Both the position numbers and the translations under genes were made by a program. From NCBI RefSeq assembly GCF_963169125.1, contig NC_084794.1, forward strand, positions 118,396,358 through 118,460,357: a stretch of 64,000 nt of DNA, read 5' to 3'. Under the pieces are notes generated by a model. The model did not search any database. It saw only the letters and a program-made list of their open reading frames with translations, and was not told where the DNA came from. Shown here piece by piece: positions 34,650 to 46,062 of this stretch. The stretch comes from Humulus lupulus (Eukaryota > Streptophyta > Magnoliopsida > Rosales > Cannabaceae). Numbering within the stretch: position 1 is the first letter of the stretch; every line of letters starts with the position of its first letter.

Positions 34650-34831
34650 CATTAAACACCATTCTACATATAAAGAGCATGTTAATTGCTAAGGCAATTG
34701 CTGATACGTCGAAGAAGAAACCAGAAGGTGAATACCGCTGAGATGCCTTTGAACCAGCTGTAACATACACAGCACAAAGTTCGTACACACAAAGAAGAGC
34801 AATAGCTAAAAGTAAAAGAACAGCAACAACT
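34650..34831 (-). pseudogene. DEK1: Captured exon of DEK1 (phytocalpain), transmembrane region
   Basis: On minus it encodes VVAVLLLLAIALLCVYELCA, VYVTAG and SGFFFDVSAIALAINMLFIC, then RMVFNG up to a donor (G|GTACAT). This matches the multi-pass N-terminal membrane domain of plant DEFECTIVE KERNEL 1, a large calpain needed for epidermal cell fate. The preceding acceptor ends ..CTACAAG. Only one exon of a very large gene is present, far from the calpain protease domain. There are no stops in this exon, so capture may be fairly recent. Confidence 0.87.
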
Positions 34832-35047
34832 CTTGTAGAAGTAAAATTCAGTGAAATGTGAGTGAAACTTTTTGAAGTCAGGTAGCCAGACATAAAAATA
34901 ATATAATTCATCAAAAGCTTCATCACAATACCAACAGAGAACATTTTCCCTCATTGATCAGTGATGATAAGTACCAAGGAGGAGCAATAGCAAAGTCGTA
35001 TTTCAAATTAAAAAATAAAATCCAATGAAATTAAAGAATTAACTTAC

Positions 35048-35101
35048 CAGTCTTTGCTTCTCAAGTTGGTAGGTAAGCAGCTCATTGTATTTATTAACAG
35101 T
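35048..35101 (-). pseudogene. Captured short exon, possibly of a BRAP2/BRIZ-type protein
   Basis: 54 nt in phase 0 between TATCTGCAG and GTAAGT encode TVNKYNELLTYQLEKQRL. This resembles the coiled-coil linker of plant BRAP2-like RING proteins, but 18 residues are too few for certainty. Confidence 0.35.
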
Positions 35102-35527
35102 CTGCAGATAAAATTTAGCATTATAGGGGAATGAGCATATTACAAAATAAAATCTTAACAAATGAAGCAAAGTATTTAATAATTAAAAAGAAAAGAAAAC
35201 TACATTACAACTTCAACTTCACTGTTCAAAAGTGCTTCAGTAAATCTAAAATTAACCCGTTCACAGATTTCAGTTCCATCATTAACATCAAGACAATGAG
35301 AATTCCATTCAAATTGAGCAATTGCATACAAACACAAATATAAAAGAAAAAGTCAGAGAGAACAAATACCAACAAAAACAATAAAGGATAAATTATTACC
35401 TTCCACAGCCAAAAAAGCCACAGATAATATGCATAACAACAGACACTCAAAATCTTATTAAAACAATAACATCTCTAAAACAAATGAGTCACCGGCAACA
35501 AAAATCCAAAGTTTAAAGCACAAATAA

Positions 35528-36160
35528 GATGTTGACATCAAGTAACCCGATTTAACATCTCTGAAGTCCTCATCAACTTCTACGCAAGTAAGATGTTTGA
35601 AAATATGGGGGAAAAATGACAAGCACAAATATTCTTTAGTGTGTAAGGTCATTTTTTGTATGTAAAAAATAAATAAACAAGAGAAAATGAAACCCCTTGA
35701 AATTCTAGTTTTTTTTTTCTTTCCCCTTCTTAAAATACAATTTCCAAACATAAATGTAAATAAAATTGTTCAGATGTTAGTAAAACCATATCAAATCGAC
35801 TGAACAACGGCAATAATAGATTTGTAAAGTCCACAAGGAAATAAAAGCCCAACCTTTCGATCTTTATCACATAAAAGACCATCAAGAGCAGGGTGATTAA
35901 GAAACTGTACAGAAGAAGAAGAAGAAGAAGAAGAAGAAGAAGAAGAAGAAGAAGAAGAAGAAGAAGAAGAAGAAGAAGAAGAAGAAGGAGAAGAAAAATT
36001 ATTATTTTTAAACAATTCATTAACCAGAAAACAGAAGGCCATAATCTCTTTACAGAAGTTAAAAGGAAAGGAAAACACAAATCACTTACAGCAGTTGACC
36101 AAAAGGAAGGAATAGACTTTGCTATATCATTTCAAGAGATTCATAAAATATGGAAACCAA
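35528..36160 (-). pseudogene. Captured NAP1-related protein (NRP/SET) exons
   Basis: There are three exon pieces in order on minus. 36160-36090 carries NDIAKSIPSFWSTA before a GTAAGT donor. 35904-35854 is FLNHPALDGLLCDKDRK after GTACAG. About 35605-35528 reads FKHLTCVEVDEDFRDVKSGY. Together they follow the SET/NRP histone chaperone core. Nonsense changes precede NDIAK (a TGA where the family has Arg). The first intron carries a long (AAG)n tract. Parts of the gene before and after are missing. Confidence 0.75.
35911..35996. repeat. (AAG)n microsatellite
   Basis: About 28 GAA/AAG units lie in the intron of the captured NRP fragment. They generate spurious poly-Arg, poly-Ser and poly-Leu ORFs. 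Confidence 0.95.
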
Positions 36161-37030
36161 CCTCAAGGAACAGTGCACCTAATTGGTAACGTGACACAAA
36201 TTGAAAATGGAAAAATGTGGATAAAAACTTGCCAATTACAGTATATATCATGAAAATTGTACACTTGACCCAGTGGACACCTGACTGAAATAACCAAATT
36301 CAGTAAGCAAATGATAAATCAGCAAATACTTTAGTCCCTCTGATCGATTTGTAACAGGAATAGTCCATGCATTATAGACTAATTGTTCCCTTTTTAAAAG
36401 TTTACCGAATTGGACTAATATGCATTTTTTTGTAATAAAATAGATGGAAAACTAATTGTACAACTTTCAAAATTCTAGTACGTATAAAGCAACTTAAGAT
36501 ACACAAAAATAGAACTTTGGAACATATTATTAATAACTAGATTCTGACATGAGATTAATCATCATAGCAGAAGAGTAAACACGAACTAAGTCTCTATGAT
36601 CAAGAAAGGACTCAAGTAAGAAAAAGCACTATCAATAAGGGCCTACACTTGGCAACACCCTCCCCACAAAATGTTGAAACTTACTTTATAATAAAAAGAG
36701 TAGTAGATCAGTGATGGCTTTCTTTAAAATGTGAGAGCGGAAGTGAATACCCATTCTCCAGTTCTTAATTTCTCAAGAGCTTATAAAACCTCTTCCCCTC
36801 AGAAAAATAAATAATCACAACAACAACAATGCAGCAATGATTTAATTACAGAATTTTGGACTTATAAATCAGAATTAAAAACTTATGATTACCCTATTCT
36901 CCCCACCATGAACAAGCAGATGTCACAATAACAAGAAGCATCTCAGAACTAAAAATAAAATTAAAAACCTGAAGCATTTAAGACACATCTCTTGCAAAGT
37001 ACTGATTTAAAGAAAGGAGAACCAACCAAC
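36161..37030. other. CACTA interior between NRP and ABCC fragments
   Basis: No recognised gene. A minus piece at 36284-36228 after TTATTTCAG reads SGVHWVKCTIFMIYTVIGK without an obvious donor. It may be an unassigned captured exon. Confidence 0.35.
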
Positions 37031-37086
37031 CTGTAGAGTTGATTCAAGATAAGAGGCCCCACAAATTGAGAAAGATCATTGCCAAT
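37031..37086 (-). pseudogene. Captured exon of an ABCC1/2-type (MRP) transporter
   Basis: 56 nt between AACTTGTAG and GTTGGT on minus encode IGNDLSQFVGPLILNQL. This matches the first transmembrane-domain segment of plant vacuolar ABCC transporters (IGND.SQFVGPL.LNQLL). One base is missing near the end relative to the family. The exon is short, but the match is distinctive. Confidence 0.72.
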
Positions 37087-37937
37087 CTACAAGTTAAAAA
37101 GTGAACAAAAAAATAAAATATTAGAAAACATATTTGGTCTGATATAAAATTTACACTTAAAATAACATATTTGGAAAAGCAACGGTCTGATGTTGGTTGG
37201 TGAAAAATTAGAACACTGCTGTACTTTTTCCATATAAATGTGCAAAAAAAAATGCTTTGTGCTATGATGTTCCAAAGCTATAATTAAGAGCGAGAGAGAG
37301 AGAGAGAGAGAGAGAGAGTAGTTGAGTACTAAAACATTATGACTAGGAAACTTTTGGTCATATGAAAAAAAGATTCAGTCTTGGATACTTGCCTAAAATA
37401 TGCCAAAAGTTACCTAACATAGTGACATGGTGTGCTCAAAATATATATTATTATGGCCAATTTACCGTTAAGGAAGTATATCATTTGATAAAACACTAAA
37501 GATTATAATCAAAAACACATAATCCATTTCTTCTGAACACCTTAAGCAAGATTGGCATGTATCAATAAGGCTAAAACTAGTTCGTTTCAAAAGAATGTAA
37601 AAGAAGTTTGTCATAAGAGACACATAAATCAGGTTTATACTTTAATTACTACATCATATAAGGTACCTGGAAACATCAAATGGGATAGCCCACTTCAATA
37701 TTGACCATTCTATATGTCATGAAAGTAAAGTTAATATCTGAGGGATTCGACCACCCGTGAATATGGCAGCCATCATCCATCACAACCATTGCCCATATAC
37801 ACTATGTTCCTCAATTCCATTTTCTTGCTATGTATATATATATTGAGTTTAAAAATGAAAAATAATTAGAGAGATTTGTAAATGTAATTATAATTAATTT
37901 GGCAAAAATGGTAACAGTAAAATTAAATGATACGTAC
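37087..37937. other. CACTA interior, non-coding with (GA)n
   Basis: AT-rich, with no supported coding region. A (GA)n microsatellite occupies 37290-37318. Confidence 0.5.
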
Positions 37938-38426
37938 ATGGAGTAAGAGTTTCCTAGCAGAAAATTGATTGGCCATGACCAGAGAACCTTCACATAAACC
38001 AGGAACAATTTGAAATTGCCTGAATTCACCTCCAAACCTCTAGATATGCTGCCACTTCTGTATGAGACATAAACAAACAATCACATCAGTTTGATCAAAT
38101 AAAAAAGAACAAAGTTGAAAAAAATTTAGCAACAAGCTTGTACACCATAGACCCCCTGCCTCCAAGTGGAATACCTTGAGATGCAGATGGCTTGCAACTT
38201 TCACAATTGAAAGGATCAATTAGAGCTTTCTGCAAAGATATACAATTAAGCAATTAACTTTCAAACTCCTATGCATAAAGATTATTTCATCCAAGTGTTA
38301 ATAGTCACAACACCATACGACAAATCATTACTAAGGTAAAATAAAATAAATGAAAGAATGAAAATTTACCCTTCCATGAGAGGCTTCTTCTCTTACATAT
38401 GACCATAGCCATATACCTAGTCGAAC
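37938..38426 (-). pseudogene. Captured three-exon fragment of an unrecognised gene
   Basis: There are three minus exons, all in phase 0 and open. 38426-38370 is RLGIWLWSYVREEASHGR. 38229-38146 includes DPFNCESCKPSASQGIPLGG. 38039-37938 is FGGEFRQFQIVPGLCEGSLV and following. Acceptors (TTTTTAG, CTTTGCAG, ATATCTAG) and donors (GTAAAT, GTGTAC, GTACGT) are usable. I do not recognise the protein. The preserved phases argue for a real spliced gene piece. Confidence 0.55.
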
Positions 38427-38689
38427 CTAAAAATCAACGTCCATACACAAGTTAGAAGTTAAGCAAGACAAAAATCAACAAGCGAGCAGGAAAACTAAGA
38501 GAAGAAACCCACTCTTATATTTGATTACGCATATTCTTCTCTCCACAGCCCACCCCACACTCTCTGCCCAAAATAATTAAGCTCGTACACAGGTTACCCT
38601 TCTTCTCCACAATACCCAAAACATAACACAGAAAAATACCCAAAATTTTCCCACGACAAAGAGGGTGACACAAAAAGATTGGAGATATT

Positions 38690-39120
38690 TGGGTATCGGG
38701 TTTCACCCCAAACTCATCCTCCATGAGTGAGACAAGAGCCAAAATTTCATCATAAAACTCGAACTGGGCATAGCTCTAGATGAAAATCAAGAACGTACCT
38801 TTATCGACGGGGCAAGCAGAGCGCTTCATATCGAGAAAGAGATTGGTCATGGAGTCAAAAGAGCCAACCTTGGCGAGTTTGCGAAGGATCTCCTGGTAGA
38901 TGGAGGTAGTGGGTGAGAAATTAGGCTGTTTTGAGGCCTAGTCGAAGATGCAAAGCGAGGAGGATTCATCATTCTGGCGACGAAGGGTGTCGAGAAGCTG
39001 CTTGGAGGTGAAGTCGGGAGGGAGGGGTTGATGTTGAGACTGAGAATAAGAGAGTGAATTGGGATTGAAGTTGAAGGAGAGATGGTTGAGAGAGTGAGGA
39101 AGAGACCAAGGACAGCACAT
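38690..39120 (-). pseudogene. Captured N-terminal part of a MEE40-type PPR protein
   Basis: The start ATG (39120-39118) begins MCCPWSLPHSLNHLSF, an organelle-targeting-like, Ser/Pro-rich N-terminus. It continues with LLDTLRRQ, ASKQPNFSP, EILRKLAKVGSFDSM, SYAQFEFYDEILALV and DEFGVKPDT, matching the first part of the Arabidopsis MEE40 (At3g53700) pentatricopeptide-repeat protein. The match stops abruptly after KPDT. Two in-frame TAG codons (about 38940 and 38780) disable it. It is only about 160 bp from the right CACTA end. Confidence 0.85.
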
Positions 39121-39252
39121 GAGAGAGAGAGGCCAAAAAAAAATATAACTTTTACAAGTTATAGGCGGGCTCCCAAAATATATTACCGCCATTTTTTTTT
39201 CCATTTACCACATATACATATCATAATACTTTTTCAGTAGAATTATATTATT

Positions 39253-39282
39253 ATGTTATGAAAACAGGTATTTGGTGTAGTG
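39253..39282 (-). repeat. Right terminal inverted repeat of the CACTA element
   Basis: On minus it reads CACTACACCAAATACCTG and is followed on plus by TAT (39283-39285). The match to the left end is 23/30. Confidence 0.72.
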
Positions 39283-39285
39283 TAT

Positions 39286-40974
39286 AAGATATCAACCAAG
39301 CTTCAAATATATACAACACTTAATGGACTTGCATATTGGCAAATTGTATTATGAGAATGAGCAAGTAAGGAACTGGACACGAAGGGAGTCATTTTCGCCT
39401 TTGAAGCTTTTAGGGGGTCTTTGTTCAAGACTCATAGTGCTCGAAGTCAGACTTTGTCCCATTTTCTTTTTGCATACTTCTTGCAACTCATTCTTGAATC
39501 ACCCCTAGTTCTGGTCCTCCATGTATAATGGCCACGTTCCCTTGCACCTTAAAATCTCGTAAGGGGGCTTCCAAGGGAATGTCTTCTCTCTCCTCTAGCT
39601 TTCCTAAACGTCCTTGGTGAATCAGCTCCCCAATCTCATTCTTCAAGTGGTTTCACTCAGCAGTGATGTATCCCACGTCATAGTGGTAACAACAGAACTT
39701 GTTATGGTCTCTCTTCGATCATTCCTTTCTAATCAGTGGAGGCCACTTGAAGTGAACACAATTCTCGTTGTTGGTGAAAATATGCTCTTGAAACCTGTTG
39801 AGTTATGTGTCAAAAGTGTAATGAGCTCCTCGACTCTCCTTGCCCCTCTTCTCCTTCCTAGAATTATCCTTTCACAGCTCCTCGTGGCCTTGCTTGTTAT
39901 CCACACAAACACTTGGCGAGTTGTGCCTAACCACGGTAGGGATCCACACAACGTTCCTCTTGCTTGCATATTTTCATGCTCTTCTTCCACATGAATATTT
40001 TTTTTTCTTTCACATAGAAGTCTTCGGGGTCCTAGAGTTCCTCATTGAGCATGTTGTTCCAAAGTTTGTTCTCGAAGCTCACCTCCACTGCTATGGCCAT
40101 TTTCTGCATTTCTTTGGGCAATCTTCCCACTTTAGCGGGTTCAATATTGGAGTGTTAAATTTTAACTTTTAAGTGACTTCTGATTTCCTTTTGTGAGACT
40201 AATCGATTGGACAATATAGTATCAAAACGTGTGGTGCTGTTGGATAAACTCGTCTGTGAGTTGCATCCATGAGTGGATCAATCCTTGAGCCAACTTTTTG
40301 AACCATTTGTAAACGCCTCTAACAAGGGTCACAACGAATCATTGACATCATGCTTTGCGAGAAACATTCTTTGTTCTCATGAGGTTGTCAAAAAAGTTGA
40401 TGTGATATTAGGGATTTGTGGTTCCACCAAAGGAGTCATATGGAGCCATTGAAATTGGGTGGTAGTGGCTCGGCTTGTATATCACAACTAATAGGGGATT
40501 CATTGTCGAATTCATCAAGGCTTTTTTGCGGGCTAAGGCTACTATTCTTACCATCATGGTGACCATTTCGTTATCCAGCTCCTCTTGGCGTGTAGTCCCA
40601 ACCAAGGGGCTCTTGGCCCTCTCTTTGTGTTAGGTCTTGTTAAATCCTCTAGTCTCATTGTCTTCTTCGCGTTGATGAAGATGTTGTGCCATGATTCTAC
40701 GGGTCTTTTCCTTTTGATTTTGCTAGCCTCATGTGGGGTCGTCATTTTGATGATCTCTTGCAAGTACTCGTTCAGTTTTCCAAGACCTTCTAGTGATTTG
40801 TGAAAGCGCGCCTCGTGATGACTATGACTCCTTGATTCCTGAGTCCTCCAAGGGTCCATAAGTTTCATAGTTTTTCCAATTGTCTCTTTTTTGTGAGCTG
40901 GGCCTTTAGGCTTAGGTTGCTAGGGCTTCCTTGCGGGCAGGGGTGTATCCTCCTTACCTTGGAGTATGTTGTTA
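39286..40974 (-). pseudogene. Gag region of a minus-strand Tat element, decayed
   Basis: On minus, from about 40868 downwards: a charged N-terminal region, APYDSFGGTTNP (about 40455-40410, the YDGTTDP gag signature), and near 39700-39616 the zinc-knuckle variant FCCYHYDVGYITAE with NHLKNEIGELI, as in Tat gag. Multiple stops and frameshifts occur. The remainder of pol is missing because the CACTA element and later sequence occupy that side. The 5' end is interrupted by the copia insertion at 40975. The 300 bp next to the CACTA end show no clear coding. Confidence 0.75.
40970..40974. repeat. Target-site duplication of the copia element, left
   Basis: TGTTA here and TGTTG at 58053-58057, one mismatch. 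Confidence 0.65.
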
Positions 40975-41820
40975 TGATTGGTTAAATACATAGTGAAATT
41001 GGTTAGGCACGAAGAGGTGCAAAAACCATAACGATTTCATTGAAATCAACATGTGACAGTTGACTTTTGGTATATGCACTTATAGATCATTTTTATTAGG
41101 TCCAAAGTGTTTATTTGGAGTATATAAGAGTACCCAAAAATTTTGGATGCATTTGGGGATGTTTTGAGACAATTTTAGGGGCGCCAAGTCAGAGGGACAT
41201 GCAGTACGTTGCCTCTAAGAGGCGACGTGTTGCTGGTCCCGTGAAACATAACATAGGCAACGCATCACCTGGGTGATCCGTACAGGACAGTACAGTGACG
41301 TGTTTTTGGCCCCAAAATTCAAATTAAATGCTCTAATCTCATTAGTTGAGTCTAATGAGGGTTCATATACTATTCAAAGGGGTCATTTGAGTTTTTGGTG
41401 ATTTGATCACTCACATCTCTCTCTCTCTCTAAAACCTCTCTCTCTTTAGTTCTCAAGATTACTAGTTTTCTCCAAGATCTTCATCAAGAAAGCTTCACTT
41501 GTATGAAGATTCAAGGCTTGTGAGTCCTAATCTCATTCCATTGTAGTAGCTTCAAGAATCTCAAGGAGGAGGCTAGGGATAGAGATTTTTGGACAACAAA
41601 TTTCAATTTGTGTCAAACCTTTGTTACAGTTGTTGATTCACATAAAATCATAGATTGGTGATTTTATGTAACCAAGGTTGCACAACTCAGAGGTCCATTC
41701 TACCACTTGTTTTATTGTGTTATGTTCTTTATAATATTCTTCCATTAGATAATATATTATCTTTGTTTATTCTTTTGAATTGTAATATACAAATCTTGGT
41801 GTATAGCCTTATCCCCAACA
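40975..41820 (+). mobile_element. 5' LTR of the copia element (846 bp)
   Basis: It starts TGATTGGTTAAATAC and ends CTTATCCCCAACA. It includes a TATA box (GTATATAAGAG, about 41120-41130), a GC-rich palindrome block (41184-41310) and a (CT)n leader tract (about 41417-41452). A weak PBS-like GTATCAAAT follows at about 41855. Confidence 0.88.
41184..41310. repeat. Palindrome block in the copia 5' LTR
   Basis: A GC-rich block contains GTTGCCTCTAAGAGGCGAC, AGGCAACGCATCACC and similar dyads, flanked by conserved CCAAGTCAGA and GTGACGTGTTTTTGG. It is 127 bp long against 169 bp in the 3' LTR. Confidence 0.75.
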
Positions 41821-41898
41821 ATCAAAAAACTCAAACCCCAAACCTAAGTTTTGTATCAAATATTGTCTATCTCTAAGGTTTGTCTACTAACCAAGCCT

Positions 41899-43127
41899 AT
41901 GGAGGAAAGCTCCTCAATCTCAGCCCTCAAGTTCATGTCTCAAGATCTAGTGAGACTAGATCGATTTGATGGCTCAAATCTTGTGCGTTGGCAAGACAAG
42001 ATTATGTTTCTTCTTACAACATTGAAAGTTCACTACATTCTTGACAAAGACTTGAAGACTTTGGATGCTCCAAAGGATGTTGATACTCAAGAAGTTATCA
42101 AGGAAAGGAAGAAAAGGGAAGAATATGAGCTAATATGTAGAGGCCACATACTCAACGCCCTCTCATATCGTCTCTATGATCTCTAACATCGGCAAAGGAG
42201 ATATGGGATGCACTTGAGAATAAGTACAAAATCAAAGAAGGTTCCAAAAAATTCCTCATAACTCAATATATGGAATTTAAATTCTTTGATGGAAAACCCT
42301 TACTCCCCTAAGTACATGAGCTACAAGTTATTGTGAATAAGTTATCCATTCTTAAGATAACATTGTTGGAGTCCTTCGTTGTGGGTGGGATCATAGCCAA
42401 GTTTCCTGCATCTTGGAGAGGCTATAGAAAGATGATTCTCCATAAGAATGAGGAGATATCTTAGGAAGAGATCCTAAAGCACCTAAAGATTGAAGAGGAG
42501 TCTCGTTCTAGAGACAAGTGTATGAAAGAGTCCAATGGTGAGACATCCAAGGCTAACACCATAGAGAAACCCTCTCAATCCAAATGGAAGGTTCACAAGA
42601 AACCCCAATCAAAGAAGGAAACTTACCTAGGCCCTAAGAAGAATGAAGGGAAATTCAATGGTGTGAGAGACCCTAGTTTTGTTTGTGGCAAGGGTGGTCA
42701 CATGGCTAGGGAATGCAAGTTTTGAAAGTCCAACAACCATGGATCCAAGGTCAACACAACCGGAGAGGATTTGGTTGCTACCTTGAGTGAGGTGAATACC
42801 ATCTAAGCCAAATTGCAAGGATTGTGAATGACACCTGTGCCACCATTCGTGTAACTTATGATAGAGAGGTCTTCCAAACTTTTGAAGAATCAAAGGAAGG
42901 CCATGAGATCCAAATGGGAAATGAGCATAGATACAAAGTGTTGGGCAAGGGGGAATGTTGATCTCTACTTCACATCCAAAAAGAAAGTTCTTTTGACTTA
43001 TGTTATATGTTCCAGACATGAGTAGAAATCTTGTAAGTGGGAACTTGTTAAGCAAACCAGGCATCAAAGTGATGTATGAGTCTGTTTAGCAGATTTTGTC
43101 AAAGGGGAACTACTTTGTGGGGAAAGG
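41899..43127 (+). pseudogene. Copia gag and protease region, decayed
   Basis: It begins MEESSSISALKFMSQDLVRL and has the copia gag core (LVRWQDKIMFLLTTLKVHY). A frameshift near 42184 (LYDL) and stops near 42310 and 42463 break it. The zinc knuckle near 42680 reads FVCGKGGHMAREC, with Ser where the first Cys should be, so metal binding is lost. The protease stretch (42726-43122) is unreadable in one frame. The coding stops at the solo LTR insertion at 43128. Confidence 0.85.
43123..43127. repeat. Target-site duplication AAAGG, left
   Basis: AAAGG matches 46839-46843 exactly. Confidence 0.88.
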
Positions 43128-43282
43128 TGTTAGGCATAGTGCCCTTATAGAAATTGTAGTTGACAAATGTTTTAAATAAAATAAATAATTGAATTGAATT
43201 ATTATATTGATAAGGGTATTTTGGATATTATATATTTTATCCTTTTCACATTTAGATAATGTTCCTTTAAAGTGTTTTTACG

Positions 43283-44690
43283 TGTTCTTAGCTTTTTTTG
43301 CAAATTTTTTTATTTTTAAGTCATAAAATATTTTATAAGGTATTATTGATGAATTTGATACAATTTTGTGGTTAAAAATGAAGGTGCAATGATAGGACTC
43401 GAGAAAATGAAGTTTTGAACGAGATTGAAGTGTTTTCGAAGTCCCTAAACCCGAGGATTGAGCCTAAGTTGGAGATTATGAAGAAAAAAATATATGAGCA
43501 AAAAATGACCAGTGGCTGTGGCCACCAGCATTTACTGGCCGCGGCCTAGGAGACAGGGAGTATTGGCCGCGGCCATCATGATCTCCTAGCCGCGGCCTCT
43601 GCGCGAACATGGCCCAGAATATGACCCGTGGCCGCGACCATCAAGAATCACTGGCCATGGCCGTGCGACAAATTTTTCTTTAAAATTTAATTTTTAAATG
43701 TAATTATTAAGGGCCAAAAAAGGGATTAGGGTTAACTTTTATGATAACTTTGGATTGCGATTTTTAGAGGCTAGAGCAGCAGAGGAGGAGCAAAAAAACA
43801 TCATCATCTATATTCTTCAATCTAGTTTTTCTTTCTTCTCAAAACTCTTTAATTTTCATTGAATATTTATGTTTATGAATATGAATATGATTATGGAGTA
43901 GTTTTCTTTATAGTTAAGGGTTATTTCAAAACCTTAGACATGAGATCTTGAATGCATTGATGAATTTTATTCCTTTTATTCCCTTATATTAAATTGCTTC
44001 TATTTTTCTATTTGAATGTCATGGATCTTGTAAAATCTTGTTTAGATGGCCACTAATTAAGGTTTTGCATTGTTCTACTATCATCTTAGGATTTCTATTC
44101 ACCTAATAGTTTAGGATTCTAAGTAAAGTGATAAATTGCAATCAAGGTATTGTGACGGGTATTTTAATTGTGATGAGAAATAGAACCTAGGTTAAATGAA
44201 TTGCATGCTTAATGAATTTGTTGCCTAGATTAACATGTTTCCACAAAGTGTAATACTTTTACTAGGTTAAATATATTGCATGCTTAATGGGATTATTGCT
44301 GGGTAAAAAGGGTTAATTAAGAGCGCTTAGTTTTAATTAATTATATTAGGGAAACTGGGATAGTTGACTGCTTAAGTGTTATCTGTGGGATTAATAGTTT
44401 AATTGGGAATAGGGAATATTATTCATCATTGTTGATAGATTGATTGTTGAAAGTGGAGAGTAATTCTTGACTATTTCTTTAATATCGTTATATCCTTAGT
44501 TATTCAATCGTTGATATTTATTTCATTTTATGTTTTCAGCTATTAAAATTAAAACCTTTTTTTAATTTCAGTCTAGTACTATTTTGAATAATAATTTGAT
44601 CATAGTCCTCGTGGGTTCGACCCTTATTTACTGCTATACTGAAGTAGCTAGTGTAAGTGAATAATATATATATTTAAATTTGATAAGGCA
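43283..44690 (+). mobile_element. Nested solo LTR (1408 bp)
   Basis: It starts TGTTCTTAGC and ends TTTGATAAGGCA. TACG precedes (43279-43282) and follows (44691-44694), so a 4-5 bp duplication is likely. It contains a palindrome block with GGCCGCGGCC cores (43511-43669). Its AT-rich distal half resembles the solo LTR at 7673-9043. No coding sequence. Confidence 0.65.
43511..43669. repeat. Palindrome block with GGCCGCGGCC cores
   Basis: Six or so copies of TGGCCGCGGCCA-like dyads (intact at about 43537, 43565 and 43588; variants elsewhere) are spaced 20-45 bp apart by non-GC spacers. Confidence 0.85.
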
Positions 44691-46062
44691 TACGACACGC
44701 ATCATATATATATAGACTATGTCCGATATTATGTTGATAATATTAAGTAAATATCATAAAATTCCAAAGTTCATCTATGTGGTCTTAATCTCATATTGGT
44801 ATAAGAGGATCGAGATTGAGATAATGAATTTAAAACAGTTCACAATAAAATAAAGTTACGAAATTTTTAGATTAATTACTGCTAGTACGGTTCACTAGTA
44901 TTATGAATACAAGTGACCTAGATCCGGGTCACTAGTGTAGTAGGACACTTTAGTTAATGTACTTTATATATAGTGATATATAGAACTAGACTAAATGTGA
45001 TTTGTTAATACTTGTTTAAACATTGTTTCATATTATTAATCAAACGATGATCATATACACGAAGATTTTAATCATGAGGTGACTATGAACTCCTATATAT
45101 GTCATATGATCCTTTGATTCATGCGTGAAGATTTGTCAGAATGATCAGGCTAAGAACAATTGTTTTTGGGACTCAATGATATTATATATGGATGGGGACA
45201 TAGTTTAACAGATATGGAATCTATACCTTCTTATAGATTGAATAATGGTTCCCTACTTTTGGGACTAAAAAGGTTATGAGCGCTCACGTCGCAAAATTGT
45301 TGTGACACAACCTTCACTAGTAAAGTCAACGGTACACTAGGAGCTAGATATAGTTAAAAGGGTAAAACAATAATTTTATTCCCTTTTAATTATAAATTAT
45401 TAATAGAGGATTAACGTTGTATGTAATGATTATATCAATGGACACTTTATTCTTTAATAAAGTACTCTGTAAATATATGTCTATAAGTATCAAGATTTCA
45501 ATCTCATATTTATAGTGGAGTAATCATGAGATTAATAAATATGATTATTTAATCAAAGAGCTTTGATTAATAATCTAATATTTATTGGAGCTTGAAATTA
45601 TAGGTCCACAAGGTGGCTCTATCAACATCATATCAAGGTAAGAGTCGATACAAGGGTAAAACTATAATTTGAAATTTTGAGAAGAATTTTATTCTTCAAG
45701 TCAAATATACAATTATATGATAATTGAGGTTGAATAATTAATTTGGATTTAATAATTTTTTAAAATATATTTATTTATTTAAATATATAATTTTTGAAAG
45801 ATATATATAACAATAAATAAATTAATTTTTGAAATTAATTCTTTTATTTGAATGGGAGAAAATAAAAATGGTAAGTCAAAATAGTTTTTATTTTTAAAAA
45901 GATGATGATAATGATGATCATTAATTTGAATTTTGAATTTAAAATTTAAATTTGAATTATGGTTGTGATATTTTCCTTAAAAAGATGATACTATATTTTG
46001 TGGGAAGGATTTATTCAAACAAATAAAAGAAAAATGCAATATTCCCTGAATGAGAATAGTGC

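Larger units (their letters stand above)
26553..39282. mobile_element. CACTA-type DNA transposon carrying host gene fragments (12.7 kb)
   Basis: The left end is CACTACAAGAAAAAAATGC. The right end on minus is CACTACACCAAATACCTG. Over the first 30 bases the two inverted ends match at 23 positions, including CACTACA and ATAACAT. A 3-bp duplication TAT flanks both sides (26550-26552, 39283-39285), the length typical of CACTA elements. The left subterminal region is rich in ATAACACA/TGTGTTAT repeats. No TnpA/TnpD-like coding region was seen. The interior holds spliced fragments of DPH5, a SEN1-like helicase, DEK1, NRP/SET, an ABCC transporter and a MEE40-type PPR gene. Removing the nested solo LTR leaves about 10.8 kb. 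A Helitron inside the CACTA could instead have done the capture. Confidence 0.75.

Noticed and set aside
35730..36189. Poly-Arg, poly-Ser and poly-Leu ORFs
   Set aside because: They are six-frame artefacts of the (AAG)n microsatellite. Only the short NRP exon frames have homology.
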